Part shown: positions 15,901-22,385 of the stretch, one piece after another
Numbering within the stretch: the stretch's first letter is position 1
Layout of the letters: each line of letters opens with the position of its first letter
Assembly: GCA_021795795.1 (NCBI GenBank)
Contig: JAJYPA010000068.1
Coordinates: 1-24,578, forward strand
Direction of reading: 5' to 3'
Source of the DNA: Pseudomonadota bacterium
GTDB lineage: Bacteria > Pseudomonadota > Gammaproteobacteria > Halothiobacillales > Halothiobacillaceae
Length of the DNA stretch: 24,578 bases
The notes under the pieces: model-generated
What the model saw: the letters and a program-made list of their open reading frames with translations, nothing else
The model's database searches: none
What the model was told of the DNA's origin: nothing
Made by a program: the position numbers and the translations under genes

Positions 15901-16492
15901 AGCGGTTATAGTCCACGACCAGGCGAATGAACCCTTCGCTGTCCCGGATGGCGTCGAGGTTGTAGCGAACCCAGATCCGCAGCGCATGGCGCTGGTCCAT
16001 GCCATTGCGGCGCATGAGGGAGACGACCACCTCACGCGGATCCCGCACGGCCAGTAAAAAGCACGGTTCCAGCCGATGCTTAGGCAGCAGATCGCGCCAC
16101 AAGGGCAAAAACCGGGAAGTGCGTGGATCCTTGAAGCCGCGCTTCCCGCCCTCCGCGGCGACCACGCGCAGAAGCCCATCCAGCGCCTCCCGATATGGGC
16201 GGGTCCCGTCACTGAGCCACCAGCGATTAGCGAAGGGCTCAGGGCCTCGTGGCCCGTGCCAAGGTTGCTGCAGTGCCTCCAACAGATTTTCCTGAATGGC
16301 TACGAGGTCGGCATCCTCCCAATAGCCGGCAGGATTATGCTGGTCCGGCGGAATCAGGCGGCTGCCCATGTTGATTCCGAGAGAGGCACAGATGCTACCC
16401 AGCAGGGATGATCCGCTGCGGTGCATGCCGAGTATCAGCAGGACGCGGTGATGAACCTGTCCGGTGTTTTCTCCAGTGGCGGAGGCGGTCAT
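12944..16492 (-). CDS. sulfotransferase-GT4-GT2 fusion protein with C-terminal coiled-coil repeats
   Basis: This 1182-residue cytoplasmic protein combines three enzymes. Residues about 15-255 form a sulfotransferase with the PAPS 5'-phosphate loop LGMHRSGSSLLGS (21-33) and the 3'-phosphate motif AVRDPREVVVSLMRR (148-162). Residues about 295-690 form a GT4 domain (VFFGRLDNRHGL, then YAVQACLRLGISCILSHVGG at 602-621). Residues about 700-950 form a GT2 domain (SVCLVHYQRPHLL, VLLVDDGS, and the metal site FMDDDN at 787-792). A beta-rich stretch follows, then three 14-residue repeats around HIAALTAER (1117-1152) and the terminal motif SRSWRLTAPLR (1159-1169). It may add and sulfate sugars on one glycan or glycoprotein. 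It is last in a five-gene run, 7 nt after the methyltransferase stop, with no clear ribosome-binding site, so translation may be coupled. Confidence 0.85.
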   Translation of the reverse strand: MTASATGENTGQVHHRVLLILGMHRSGSSLLGSICASLGINMGSRLIPPDQHNPAGYWEDADLVAIQENLLEALQQPWHGPRGPEPFANRWWLSDGTRPYREALDGLLRVVAAEGGKRGFKDPRTSRFLPLWRDLLPKHRLEPCFLLAVRDPREVVVSLMRRNGMDQRHALRIWVRYNLDAIRDSEGFIRLVVDYNRWFTESDAQLAALADVLAIPIDTEGRRRIRSERIRPDLRRSTAPMDLPIWANAIYEQLRALTCRALQPADFGPMLQTLEYWDTLLRHGGEAHAQSGKVPVAIAAPDIQGPAGASDIAIAYRQLARFLVAEGHPVTVLALSPHLDEAGEFGAWQRLYAEEGIALLALPMEGDVLLSPWHIARSWLAYRFLSRRRFPLVHIPDEGGCAYYSLLAQRQGIAFPDTRFCLGIHSPMAWEVAADRCFPDADVLECIHMETQSLALADRAVSSSAYMLGWLRQNVPTLPPQLDIIPKLTGQPDTASLSRERVPPLQEIVFFGRLDNRHGLALFIDAMETLKGRIPASLQITFLGENGLVGEEDGFSTVRRRTLDWPWGVQILGQYDHHTALAYLQRRPCIAVIPARKDNSPYAVQACLRLGISCILSHVGGIPELIHSEDRERLIPPAVTALAESVLQAVADTPTRPSPLLPLRPAFTEEQAAHSWRELHQAILAAPPPPAPVEPGDWPLVSVCLVHYQRPHLLAQAVASLEAADYPNMEVLLVDDGSGDQASHTLLDRLETSFTQRGWRIIRQENRYLGAARNAAARMARGEWLLFMDDDNLARPEEIRTLMRAAQNTHARIVTTAMDIFTGPLPPVFWERPQQTWVPLAGPCVAGIQRNVFGDANALVHRDTFLSLGGFTEDRAGHEDWEFFGRACLAGVAMLAVPEPLFWYRLSTGGMLGSGDSYRDHWRSLRPYIESQPADLADLPVLAHGQSIWRRNLTEARERRRFASEIYWGKDAEFSETRHTRDSFLLDHHFLIHLTLPPATVHDYRYLRWDPTDRPARLLLHACLLRVDGEILWRWDGRNVAAQAEIAVDHDHEGSNLYCLGSDPHLVFTLPDSIALRLAENGGLFEAELRAHHLDWREHEYLAAVRRRQLETENRVHIAALTAERDGNRADIAALTAEREGNRVHIAALTAELAALRASRSWRLTAPLRHLADLTRRLRQKR
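13037..13162 (-). repeat. three 42-bp tandem repeats inside the sulfotransferase-GT fusion gene
   Basis: Units at 13037-13078, 13079-13120 and 13121-13162 are nearly identical (about four differences between the first two; the third diverges at its end). Each encodes 14 residues of the form (V/A)(H/D)IAALTAER(D/E)GNR, exactly two heptads, so copy changes lengthen a coiled coil without breaking the frame. The unit length and similarity suit slipped-strand or recombinational copy variation between strains. Confidence 0.9.
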
Positions 16493-16499
16493 GCCGATT

Positions 16500-17285
16500 T
16501 TATTTCTGGTTCAGTTCACGGATGGTTTCATCCCGCCGCTGCAGTTCATGTTGGAATTGCATTTGCTGAAAATAGCTTTGTGCGCGCTGAACGACGCAGT
16601 CGCCCAAGCGGGAGAATATCAGACGCCAATCATCCCCTTCGCTGGGTGATAGCCCAGCAATCCAGCGGGCCGTCTCTGGTGCTTTCTCGCCTACGGGGAA
16701 TATCGACAGGCCATGGCTATGGAAGAAATGGAAGTGCGGAAAACGCGCATCAAGTTCGCGCACGAAGCGCCAGACGCCAAAATCTTTTTCATAGACGTTG
16801 CTATCATGAAAAACCACCACGGCCTGAGGACTTAACTTGGGAAACCAGGTTTCAAAGTCATGACGCACTGCATCATAGGTGTGCAAGCCATCAATGTGTA
16901 AAAGATCCACGCTGCCATCCGCGAACTGGTCCAACGCCTCATCAAAGGTCATTCTCAACAGATGGGAGAAATCCTGATACTGCTGCTGATTATGTGACAG
17001 GACATGCTCGTAGATATCGCCGCCATAGGCTCCGGTATGGGCATCACCCTGCCAAGTGTCGACCGCAAAGCACTGCGTGCCCGTACTATGTTCTTTAACG
17101 CTTTGGCAAAAAGCAAAATAGGAATCCCCAAGGTGGGTTCCCAATTCCACAAAGATCTTTGGACGCCATTGTTCCATGCACCAGAGTGCGAAAGGAATAT
17201 GCCCCTGCCAGGCGGTGATGGAACTTTGATGAAGAGGCACTTGAAATGCTGCAGTGCTGAGGCGGGAAAATACATCGTTAGTCAT
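16500..17285 (-). CDS. class I SAM-dependent methyltransferase (Methyltransf_24-like)
   Basis: This 261-residue protein has the SAM-binding loop FVELGTHLGDSYFAF (45-59), the acidic motif II region FAVDTWQGD, and the Methyltransf_24 hallmark VDLLHIDGLHTYDAV (126-140) followed by PQAVVVFHD (153-161). Enzymes of this type usually methylate sugars or glycan precursors in surface-polysaccharide loci. The ATG at 17285 was preferred over an upstream in-frame GTG at 17294; GAG stands 8 nt before it. The C-terminal 30 residues (QMQFQHELQRRDETIRELNQ) look like a coiled coil, as at the C-terminus of the next gene product, so the two may associate. The 80-bp gap upstream is the largest in this five-gene run and may hold an internal promoter. 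Confidence 0.85.
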   Translation of the reverse strand: MTNDVFSRLSTAAFQVPLHQSSITAWQGHIPFALWCMEQWRPKIFVELGTHLGDSYFAFCQSVKEHSTGTQCFAVDTWQGDAHTGAYGGDIYEHVLSHNQQQYQDFSHLLRMTFDEALDQFADGSVDLLHIDGLHTYDAVRHDFETWFPKLSPQAVVVFHDSNVYEKDFGVWRFVRELDARFPHFHFFHSHGLSIFPVGEKAPETARWIAGLSPSEGDDWRLIFSRLGDCVVQRAQSYFQQMQFQHELQRRDETIRELNQK

Positions 17286-17365
17286 GATAATCACTCTATG
17301 TTTGGGCGTGTGGGCCGCTCTGGTTCATGGTAATGGACTTGGTATTTTCCGGAAAGAATTCGTCG

Positions 17366-17764
17366 TTATTTGCGACTGGACGACCACCGAATGGCTTCTC
17401 CACTATAGATGGGAGTGATCTGTGGAGAAAGGTTTTGATAGTTGCCGCCGGAGGGGTTGAACTGGACCTGGGCGGGGCTGCTGCGGCTTTCGTTGTGGAG
17501 AATCACGGCATCGGCGCCCAAGGCAGCGGCGTGCTTTTCGATGATGGCGATGACCTGAGCAGATGGGGTGCCGCTTGGTGCCTCGGCGTGGATCTTGGCG
17601 ATGGCGGTGTAGGGGCGATCCGGGGCTTTGCTGAGGGTTTCCACCAGCGAGGTGGGGGCGTAGCGGGTACTGCTCAGGGCGCTTACCTGTACCTGTGGTC
17701 CAGCGGCGCAGCCCGCCAGTCCGAGCAGGGCGGTACTGATAAGACAGAGTTTGGCAGCCTTCAT
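17366..17764 (-). CDS. small predicted lipoprotein of unknown function
   Basis: This 132-residue protein starts with a type II signal peptide (MKAAKLCLISTALLGLAGC); the lipobox LAGC puts the lipidated cysteine at residue 19. Residue +2 is Ala, compatible with Lol-dependent sorting to the outer membrane. The mature part has a short domain around YTAIAKIHAEAP and IIEKHAAALGADAVILHNES, reminiscent of small alpha/beta envelope lipoproteins, but I recognise no named family. Its ATG overlaps the stop of the parvulin gene (ATGA), and the translocator gene is just upstream, so it may be an accessory of the secretion pore. That role is inferred from position only. Confidence 0.75.
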   Translation of the reverse strand: MKAAKLCLISTALLGLAGCAAGPQVQVSALSSTRYAPTSLVETLSKAPDRPYTAIAKIHAEAPSGTPSAQVIAIIEKHAAALGADAVILHNESRSSPAQVQFNPSGGNYQNLSPQITPIYSGEAIRWSSSRK

Positions 17765-18552
17765 GGTTTTTTGGCCTCTGATGATGTGCTGGCGGTAGTC
17801 TTTAACGTTATTTTAGCCTGGGAACGCAGTTTTTGCAGATACTCGGCGGTTTTCTGATTGCGCAGTTCCGCTTTGAGTTGCGCGGAGACGGCGCTGAGGG
17901 GGAGGACCGTGGCGGGCCGCTCACCCAGCACCTGGACGACGGCGAAGCCTTCGGGCACCGAGATCGGGCCGGTGACCTCGCCGGACTTTACCTCGCGGAT
18001 ATGGGCGAGAATGGGGGCCGGGATCTGATTGTCGGCTAGCCAGCCTAGTTCACCGCCCAAGGTGGGATTGGGCCCTTGGGAGTGGTCGGCGGCCAGCATG
18101 GAGAAGTTCCGGCCTTTTTGGAGATCGGTAATGATTTTCTCCGCATCGGCATAGCTGGGCACGACGATTTCGCGCAGCCGGAATTGATGCTTGGGCGCGG
18201 TTTTGACCAGGTCCTCATAGCGGGCGTGGATTGCCTTCTCGCTGACGGGGTGTTTGGCGAGATAATGGGCCAGGGCCTCATTGATGAGGAGATTTTCTTT
18301 CTCGTTAGCCAATGCTTGCCGGAACCCTGCGCTCTGCGCGATGCCTTCTTTTTTGGCCTGTTGCAGGAGCAGTGTGCGGTTGATGAGGGTTTGCAGGGTT
18401 TCCTTGGCGATGGCCGGATTGCCTTTGGCGGCCGGGTTGGCGGCGACAAGCTGAGCCTCGGTGAGGATCTGGCCATTGACGGTGGCCAGGTTGGCCGCCA
18501 GAGCGGTACCGGGTAGCAGGGATAGGGCGAGCAGAATGGGGGCCAGGCGCAT
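17761..18552 (-). CDS. periplasmic parvulin-like peptidyl-prolyl isomerase/chaperone (SurA/PrsA type)
   Basis: This 263-residue exported protein has a signal peptide (MRLAPILLALSLLPGTALA), a SurA-like N-terminal helical segment (about 20-115, with LATVNGQILTEAQL and LINRTLLLQQAKKEG), and a parvulin domain (about 122-215, with GRNFSMLAADHSQGPNPTLGGELGWL). The usual HILV is REIVVP and the distal conserved His site reads GFAVVQV, so the active-site histidines of Pin1-type parvulins are missing; it may work as a holdase. AGAGGAAAA precedes the ATG and lies over the end of the translocator gene. Position directly after the TpsB gene suggests that it guards the unfolded exoprotein or the barrel in the periplasm. 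Confidence 0.9.
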   Translation of the reverse strand: MRLAPILLALSLLPGTALAANLATVNGQILTEAQLVAANPAAKGNPAIAKETLQTLINRTLLLQQAKKEGIAQSAGFRQALANEKENLLINEALAHYLAKHPVSEKAIHARYEDLVKTAPKHQFRLREIVVPSYADAEKIITDLQKGRNFSMLAADHSQGPNPTLGGELGWLADNQIPAPILAHIREVKSGEVTGPISVPEGFAVVQVLGERPATVLPLSAVSAQLKAELRNQKTAEYLQKLRSQAKITLKTTASTSSEAKKP

Positions 18553-18561
18553 GGTTTTCCT

Positions 18562-20118
18562 CTAAAAGCTTTGTTGCAGAATGAAATAGGCGTCGATCCG
18601 ATTTTTGCGGAGGTTCACGACGGTGCTGGCAGGATAGACACTATGCCCCACCGGTAGGGCGCTCAGCACGGAAATGCTTGTGCCCCAAGGGGTGCTGAGG
18701 TTCAAGCCCACGCCCACGTCCGAAAGATTTTGCCAGGGGGCCTGCCGGGGCGAAAGGTAGTAGCTGGTCACGCCCGCTGTCTCGAAAAAGAGCGAGCCGG
18801 TGGCGCTGATGCCATAATGGCGAGCGGCCGGGCTCTGCAGGGCAAGGCGCGCCGAGTAACCGCTGTCACCCACGAGAATACCCGGGTAGTAGGCCGATAC
18901 GCTGCCAAAGCCGCCCACCACCCACTGCTGGTTTTGCGGCAAGGTGTTGAAGGCCCACTGGCCGTTGCCGGTAAACTGGGCGCTCATGCCCCAAGGCAGG
19001 CTCTGGGTGTAGTTGGTGTTGAAGGTCAGGTAGCGGAACTTCGGCGTCGGGGCGCTGGGGGCGTTGATGAACGTGCCATGGTAACCGGTGACCCCTTGGT
19101 TGTAATTGAACCCCAGTGTCGCGCTGCCGGCCATGCCGAAGGGATGCATGATGCGGCTGTAGACGGCACCCAAAGTGTAGTAGTCATAGTCCTGTTTGGT
19201 GAGGGTGTACAACCCCTGCAGGTAGGTGACTTTGTTGCTGACGATGGTGTAGCCTTCGTTGACGCTGAAGCGGCTGTTGGTGTCGGCGTAGAGGAGTTGG
19301 CTGCCATTCAGCGCATAGCTGACGATGTTGCCGGTGAAGTAATAGGGGGCGGTTTGGCCAAGCCGGTAATGGGTCCACTGGCTGGTGAAGCCGTAGGTCC
19401 CCCAGGGGGTGATGGAATTGATGCCGACGGAGCCTTGGTAGTAGGTGCTGCCGACACTATCCTTGCTAAGGCTGGGGATGCCGTTGGTATAGCTGCCGTC
19501 AATCTCCAAACCCGCGCCGGGGCGGAGGTAGACGCTGCCGCCACCCACGTAGGCGCTGGTATAACGGCTGCCATAGTTGCCAAAGAGCAGGTTGCCACCG
19601 AGCCACCGATAGTCCGGCAGGGGCGTTTGCTGTACGTTCAGGGTGGTGCCGCCCGGATTTTCCGCCGGGGCAAAGCCCACCTGGATCTGCTGGCCATTGC
19701 GCGTGCTGTAGGCATCGGCGAGGATATTGCGGCGGATGATGGTGGATTCGCTGAGGCTTTCGCCATTCAGCCCGGTGTAGAACCAACCCAGGCCGGAGGC
19801 GATGTTTTTGTCCGTGAGCTGGCCCTGGACGACCATGATGTGGATATTTTTCCCTTCCACCGCAGCCTTGACGGCCACCAGAAAGTAACCTTCCTTGCGG
19901 TAAGCCGTGGAGAGCGTGCCTACAGCCGCCTTGGGGTTGGCGGCCTGCGCGAGTATCCGGTGGATACGCTGGTCGGAGAGCAGGGTGTTGCCGGTGACTA
20001 GGTAACGGTAGCCGTGGCTCTCTACCACGAGCGGAGCGGCACCCTGCCGCGGTGCTGCCAGGACATGAATGGCCGGGGGCTGTGCCGCGGGCAGAAAAGG
20101 GGGTTGGTCCGCTTGCAT
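18562..20118 (-). CDS. TpsB/FhaC-like outer-membrane translocator (ShlB family)
   Basis: This 518-residue protein has a first POTRA domain (about 33-101: YLVTGNTLLSDQRIHRIL, STAYRKEGYFLVAVKAAVEG, VVQGQL), a second (about 105-165: RNILADAYSTRNGQQIQVGF, AENPGGTTLNV) and a C-terminal beta-barrel ending in AYFILQQSF. It should secrete a TPS-domain partner through the outer membrane. The start at 20118 has GGAGG 4 nt upstream and a promoter 28 bp away; longer open frames to 20292 look non-coding. No signal peptide is visible from this or the upstream starts. The conserved VRGY/F loop motif reads VSAY (407-410, after VGGFGS), and the partner FFD reads FFE (444-446), so it is a divergent member. It heads the run parvulin, lipoprotein, methyltransferase, sulfotransferase-GT. 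Confidence 0.88.
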   Translation of the reverse strand: MQADQPPFLPAAQPPAIHVLAAPRQGAAPLVVESHGYRYLVTGNTLLSDQRIHRILAQAANPKAAVGTLSTAYRKEGYFLVAVKAAVEGKNIHIMVVQGQLTDKNIASGLGWFYTGLNGESLSESTIIRRNILADAYSTRNGQQIQVGFAPAENPGGTTLNVQQTPLPDYRWLGGNLLFGNYGSRYTSAYVGGGSVYLRPGAGLEIDGSYTNGIPSLSKDSVGSTYYQGSVGINSITPWGTYGFTSQWTHYRLGQTAPYYFTGNIVSYALNGSQLLYADTNSRFSVNEGYTIVSNKVTYLQGLYTLTKQDYDYYTLGAVYSRIMHPFGMAGSATLGFNYNQGVTGYHGTFINAPSAPTPKFRYLTFNTNYTQSLPWGMSAQFTGNGQWAFNTLPQNQQWVVGGFGSVSAYYPGILVGDSGYSARLALQSPAARHYGISATGSLFFETAGVTSYYLSPRQAPWQNLSDVGVGLNLSTPWGTSISVLSALPVGHSVYPASTVVNLRKNRIDAYFILQQSF

Positions 20119-20145
20119 TAATCCTCCATCGTTGGTTTGGGCGTT

Positions 20146-20174
20146 ATTGTGGGGAAGGTGGGGGTGTGCGTCAA
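20146..20174 (-). promoter_or_regulatory. sigma70-type promoter of the translocator operon
   Basis: On the minus strand TTGACG (20174-20169) and CACAAT (20151-20146) are 17 bp apart (5/6 and 4/6 matches). The start site would be near 20139, about 21 nt before the ATG at 20118. The rest of the 198-bp divergent region, up to the gene starting at 20317, shows no other clear boxes. Confidence 0.55.
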
Positions 20175-20316
20175 ATAAGCTGTATATGGCGCGGAGTTGG
20201 ACCGCATGAGAGCAGGGAGGTTCCAGCGCTTGCGGGGATGGGCCGCTGCTGGCGAGGTGCGGTGCTTCGGGTGGTTGCCTACCACTGCGCATTCCATGGC
20301 TTCATGAAGCTTTTAC

Positions 20317-22380
20317 ATGACGGAGAAGGACTGCTTGGATCAACCCGCGGTGTACATCATCCTGCTCAACTGGAACAGCGCCGCTGACACCCTCCGTTGC
20401 CTGCGGGCGGTGACGAATCTGCGTGGGGAGCAGGCGCAGGTGATGGTGGTGGACAACGGCTCAGAACCTGCGGATCTGGAACGGCTGCGCTCGGGCATCG
20501 CGCGCTGGGGCCTTGCGGTGGAGCTGGTGGAAACCGGGGAGAATCTGGGCTTTGGCGGCGGCTGCAATGTCGGGATACGCCTCGCTCTGGAGCGCGGGGC
20601 GGAGTTTGTGTGGCTGCTCAATAATGACGCGGTGCCCCATCCCGATGCCCTGCAGACGATGTTGCGGGTGATGGAGGGGGATGCGCAGATCGGCGCGGTA
20701 GGCTCGGTGATTTATGACCTGGAGCGGCCGGAACGGGTACAGACCTGGGGTGGGGGGCGGGTCTGGCGCTGGGCGGGGGTGGCGCGGCATCATCGGCGGC
20801 CGGTAGCTGCGCGGCGTCTCGATTATCTGACCGCGGCCAGCATCCTTTTGCGCCGCAACGCGTTGGAACGCACGGGTCTCTTTGATGACGATACCTTTTT
20901 TATGTATTGGGAGGATGCAGATCTGTGCTTTCGCCTGCGCGCGCAGGGCTGGAAGCTAGCGGTAGCCGGGGATGCGATGATCTGGCATCAGCGCTCGTCC
21001 AGCCTCGGGCACGCCAATCCCCTCAAGGATTATTATGTCACCACCTCCTCCCGCCGGTTCTTGCGGCGCTACGCCCTCAGGCCACGCCTGGCGATGACTC
21101 TGGGCGCGTTGGGGCGCATTGCGCGGCGACTGCTCCGGGGCAGATGGCGCAATGTGCGGGCGATCGTTTCCGCGCTGTGGGACCGGCCTTACGACCGGTC
21201 GTCGCCTACCGTCGTAGGCGCAGTCTCCCAGGGTAACGGGCCGCTGCGCGTGGCGGTGGAGGCCACCACCCTCTCGGGGCGGCTGGCGGGGATCGGGCAT
21301 TATACCGCCGCGCTGTGTCAGCAACTGGTCGCGGATGGAGAGGCGACTCTGGCCTACTTTACAGCGCGGTCCTGGGCGCAAGAGCCACCGCGGCAACCCG
21401 GCCTGCGCATTCCCCGTCCCTTGCAGTGGCGCAAGCGCATTCCCCTGGGCCGGGAGCTGCAGTTCGTCTTGCAGGGGCGGCAACTGGCGCGGCTGGAACG
21501 CCTCTGGCCGCCGGATCTGATCCTGGGGCCCAGCTTCGTCCTGCCGCGCGCCCGGGCGCCTTCTGTGCTGGTGGTGCATGATCTTTCCCATCTCCGCTAT
21601 CCGGAGGTCCACCCGCCGGCCCGTGTGGCCTTTTTGACCCGCCACTTGCGACCGGCCATGGCGCGCGCGGAGGCCGTTCTGACGGACTCGCGTTTTACGG
21701 AAGCGGAATTGTTGCATTACTTCCCGGAGGTGGCAGGGCGGACCCATGTGGTCTATCCCGGTATCAGCGGGCGCTTTTCCGTAGCTCCGGCTGCGGAGGT
21801 GGAAACGGCACTGGATGGGGTTTTGCTGGGAGACGATCGGCGCTTTTTCCTCTTTCTTTCCACCCTGGAGCCGCGCAAGAATCTGGCGGGTCTGCTGGCG
21901 GCCTATGCGGCATTGCCGACGGCGATCCGTGAGGCGCACCCGCTGGTACTGGTCGGTCAGATGGGTTGGCAGGAGAGTAATTTCGCCGCGGTCCTGACGG
22001 GGATGGTGGAGCGCGGCGAGGTGCGGATGCTGGGCTACCTGCGCGACGAGCTGCTGCCAGCCCTCTATCGGCGCGCCCTGGCACTGGTCTACCCGTCCCT
22101 CTACGAGGGCTTTGGTCTGCCGCCCATCGAGGCCATGGCCACAGGCTGCCCGGTGCTGGTAGCCAACGTCAGCTCCCTGCCGGAGGTCTGCCGCGACGCG
22201 GCGCTGTATTGCGACCCACTGGATGTGAGGTCCATCACCGCGGGGATGCGGCGGCTGGCGGAGGACGATGCGTTGCGCGCCCGACTGTCGGCTGCAGGCC
22301 CGGCGCGGGCTGCGCTCTATAGCTGGGAGGACGCGGCAACGCAGGTGTTGGGGGTGATGCGGGATGTGGCGCGCGGCTGA
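20317..22380 (+). CDS. GT2-GT4 fusion glycosyltransferase
   Basis: This 687-residue protein has an N-terminal GT2 domain of rhamnosyltransferase type (about 12-245: ILLNWNSAADTLRCL, VMVVDNGSE, ENLGFGGGCNVGI, the nucleotide/metal site LLNNDAV at 100-106 and WEDADLCFRL at 198-207). The C-terminal GT4 domain (about 309-687) has VEATTLSGRLAGIGHYT, STLEPRKNL and the E-x7-E pair E597/E605 in SLYEGFGLPPIEAM. Such a protein could add two successive sugars to a lipid-linked or protein-linked glycan. No clear ribosome-binding site precedes the ATG at 20317; an in-frame TTG at 20335 with GGAGAAGGA 4-12 nt upstream is a serious alternative (681 residues). It is divergent from the translocator gene and convergent with the next, 5 bp apart. 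Confidence 0.88.
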   Translation: MTEKDCLDQPAVYIILLNWNSAADTLRCLRAVTNLRGEQAQVMVVDNGSEPADLERLRSGIARWGLAVELVETGENLGFGGGCNVGIRLALERGAEFVWLLNNDAVPHPDALQTMLRVMEGDAQIGAVGSVIYDLERPERVQTWGGGRVWRWAGVARHHRRPVAARRLDYLTAASILLRRNALERTGLFDDDTFFMYWEDADLCFRLRAQGWKLAVAGDAMIWHQRSSSLGHANPLKDYYVTTSSRRFLRRYALRPRLAMTLGALGRIARRLLRGRWRNVRAIVSALWDRPYDRSSPTVVGAVSQGNGPLRVAVEATTLSGRLAGIGHYTAALCQQLVADGEATLAYFTARSWAQEPPRQPGLRIPRPLQWRKRIPLGRELQFVLQGRQLARLERLWPPDLILGPSFVLPRARAPSVLVVHDLSHLRYPEVHPPARVAFLTRHLRPAMARAEAVLTDSRFTEAELLHYFPEVAGRTHVVYPGISGRFSVAPAAEVETALDGVLLGDDRRFFLFLSTLEPRKNLAGLLAAYAALPTAIREAHPLVLVGQMGWQESNFAAVLTGMVERGEVRMLGYLRDELLPALYRRALALVYPSLYEGFGLPPIEAMATGCPVLVANVSSLPEVCRDAALYCDPLDVRSITAGMRRLAEDDALRARLSAAGPARAALYSWEDAATQVLGVMRDVARG

Positions 22381-22385
22381 AGCTT

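Noticed and set aside
20119..20292. N-terminal extension of the TpsB-like protein
   Set aside because: Its 58 residues give no signal peptide, there is no ribosome-binding site at 20292, and the predicted promoter lies inside it.
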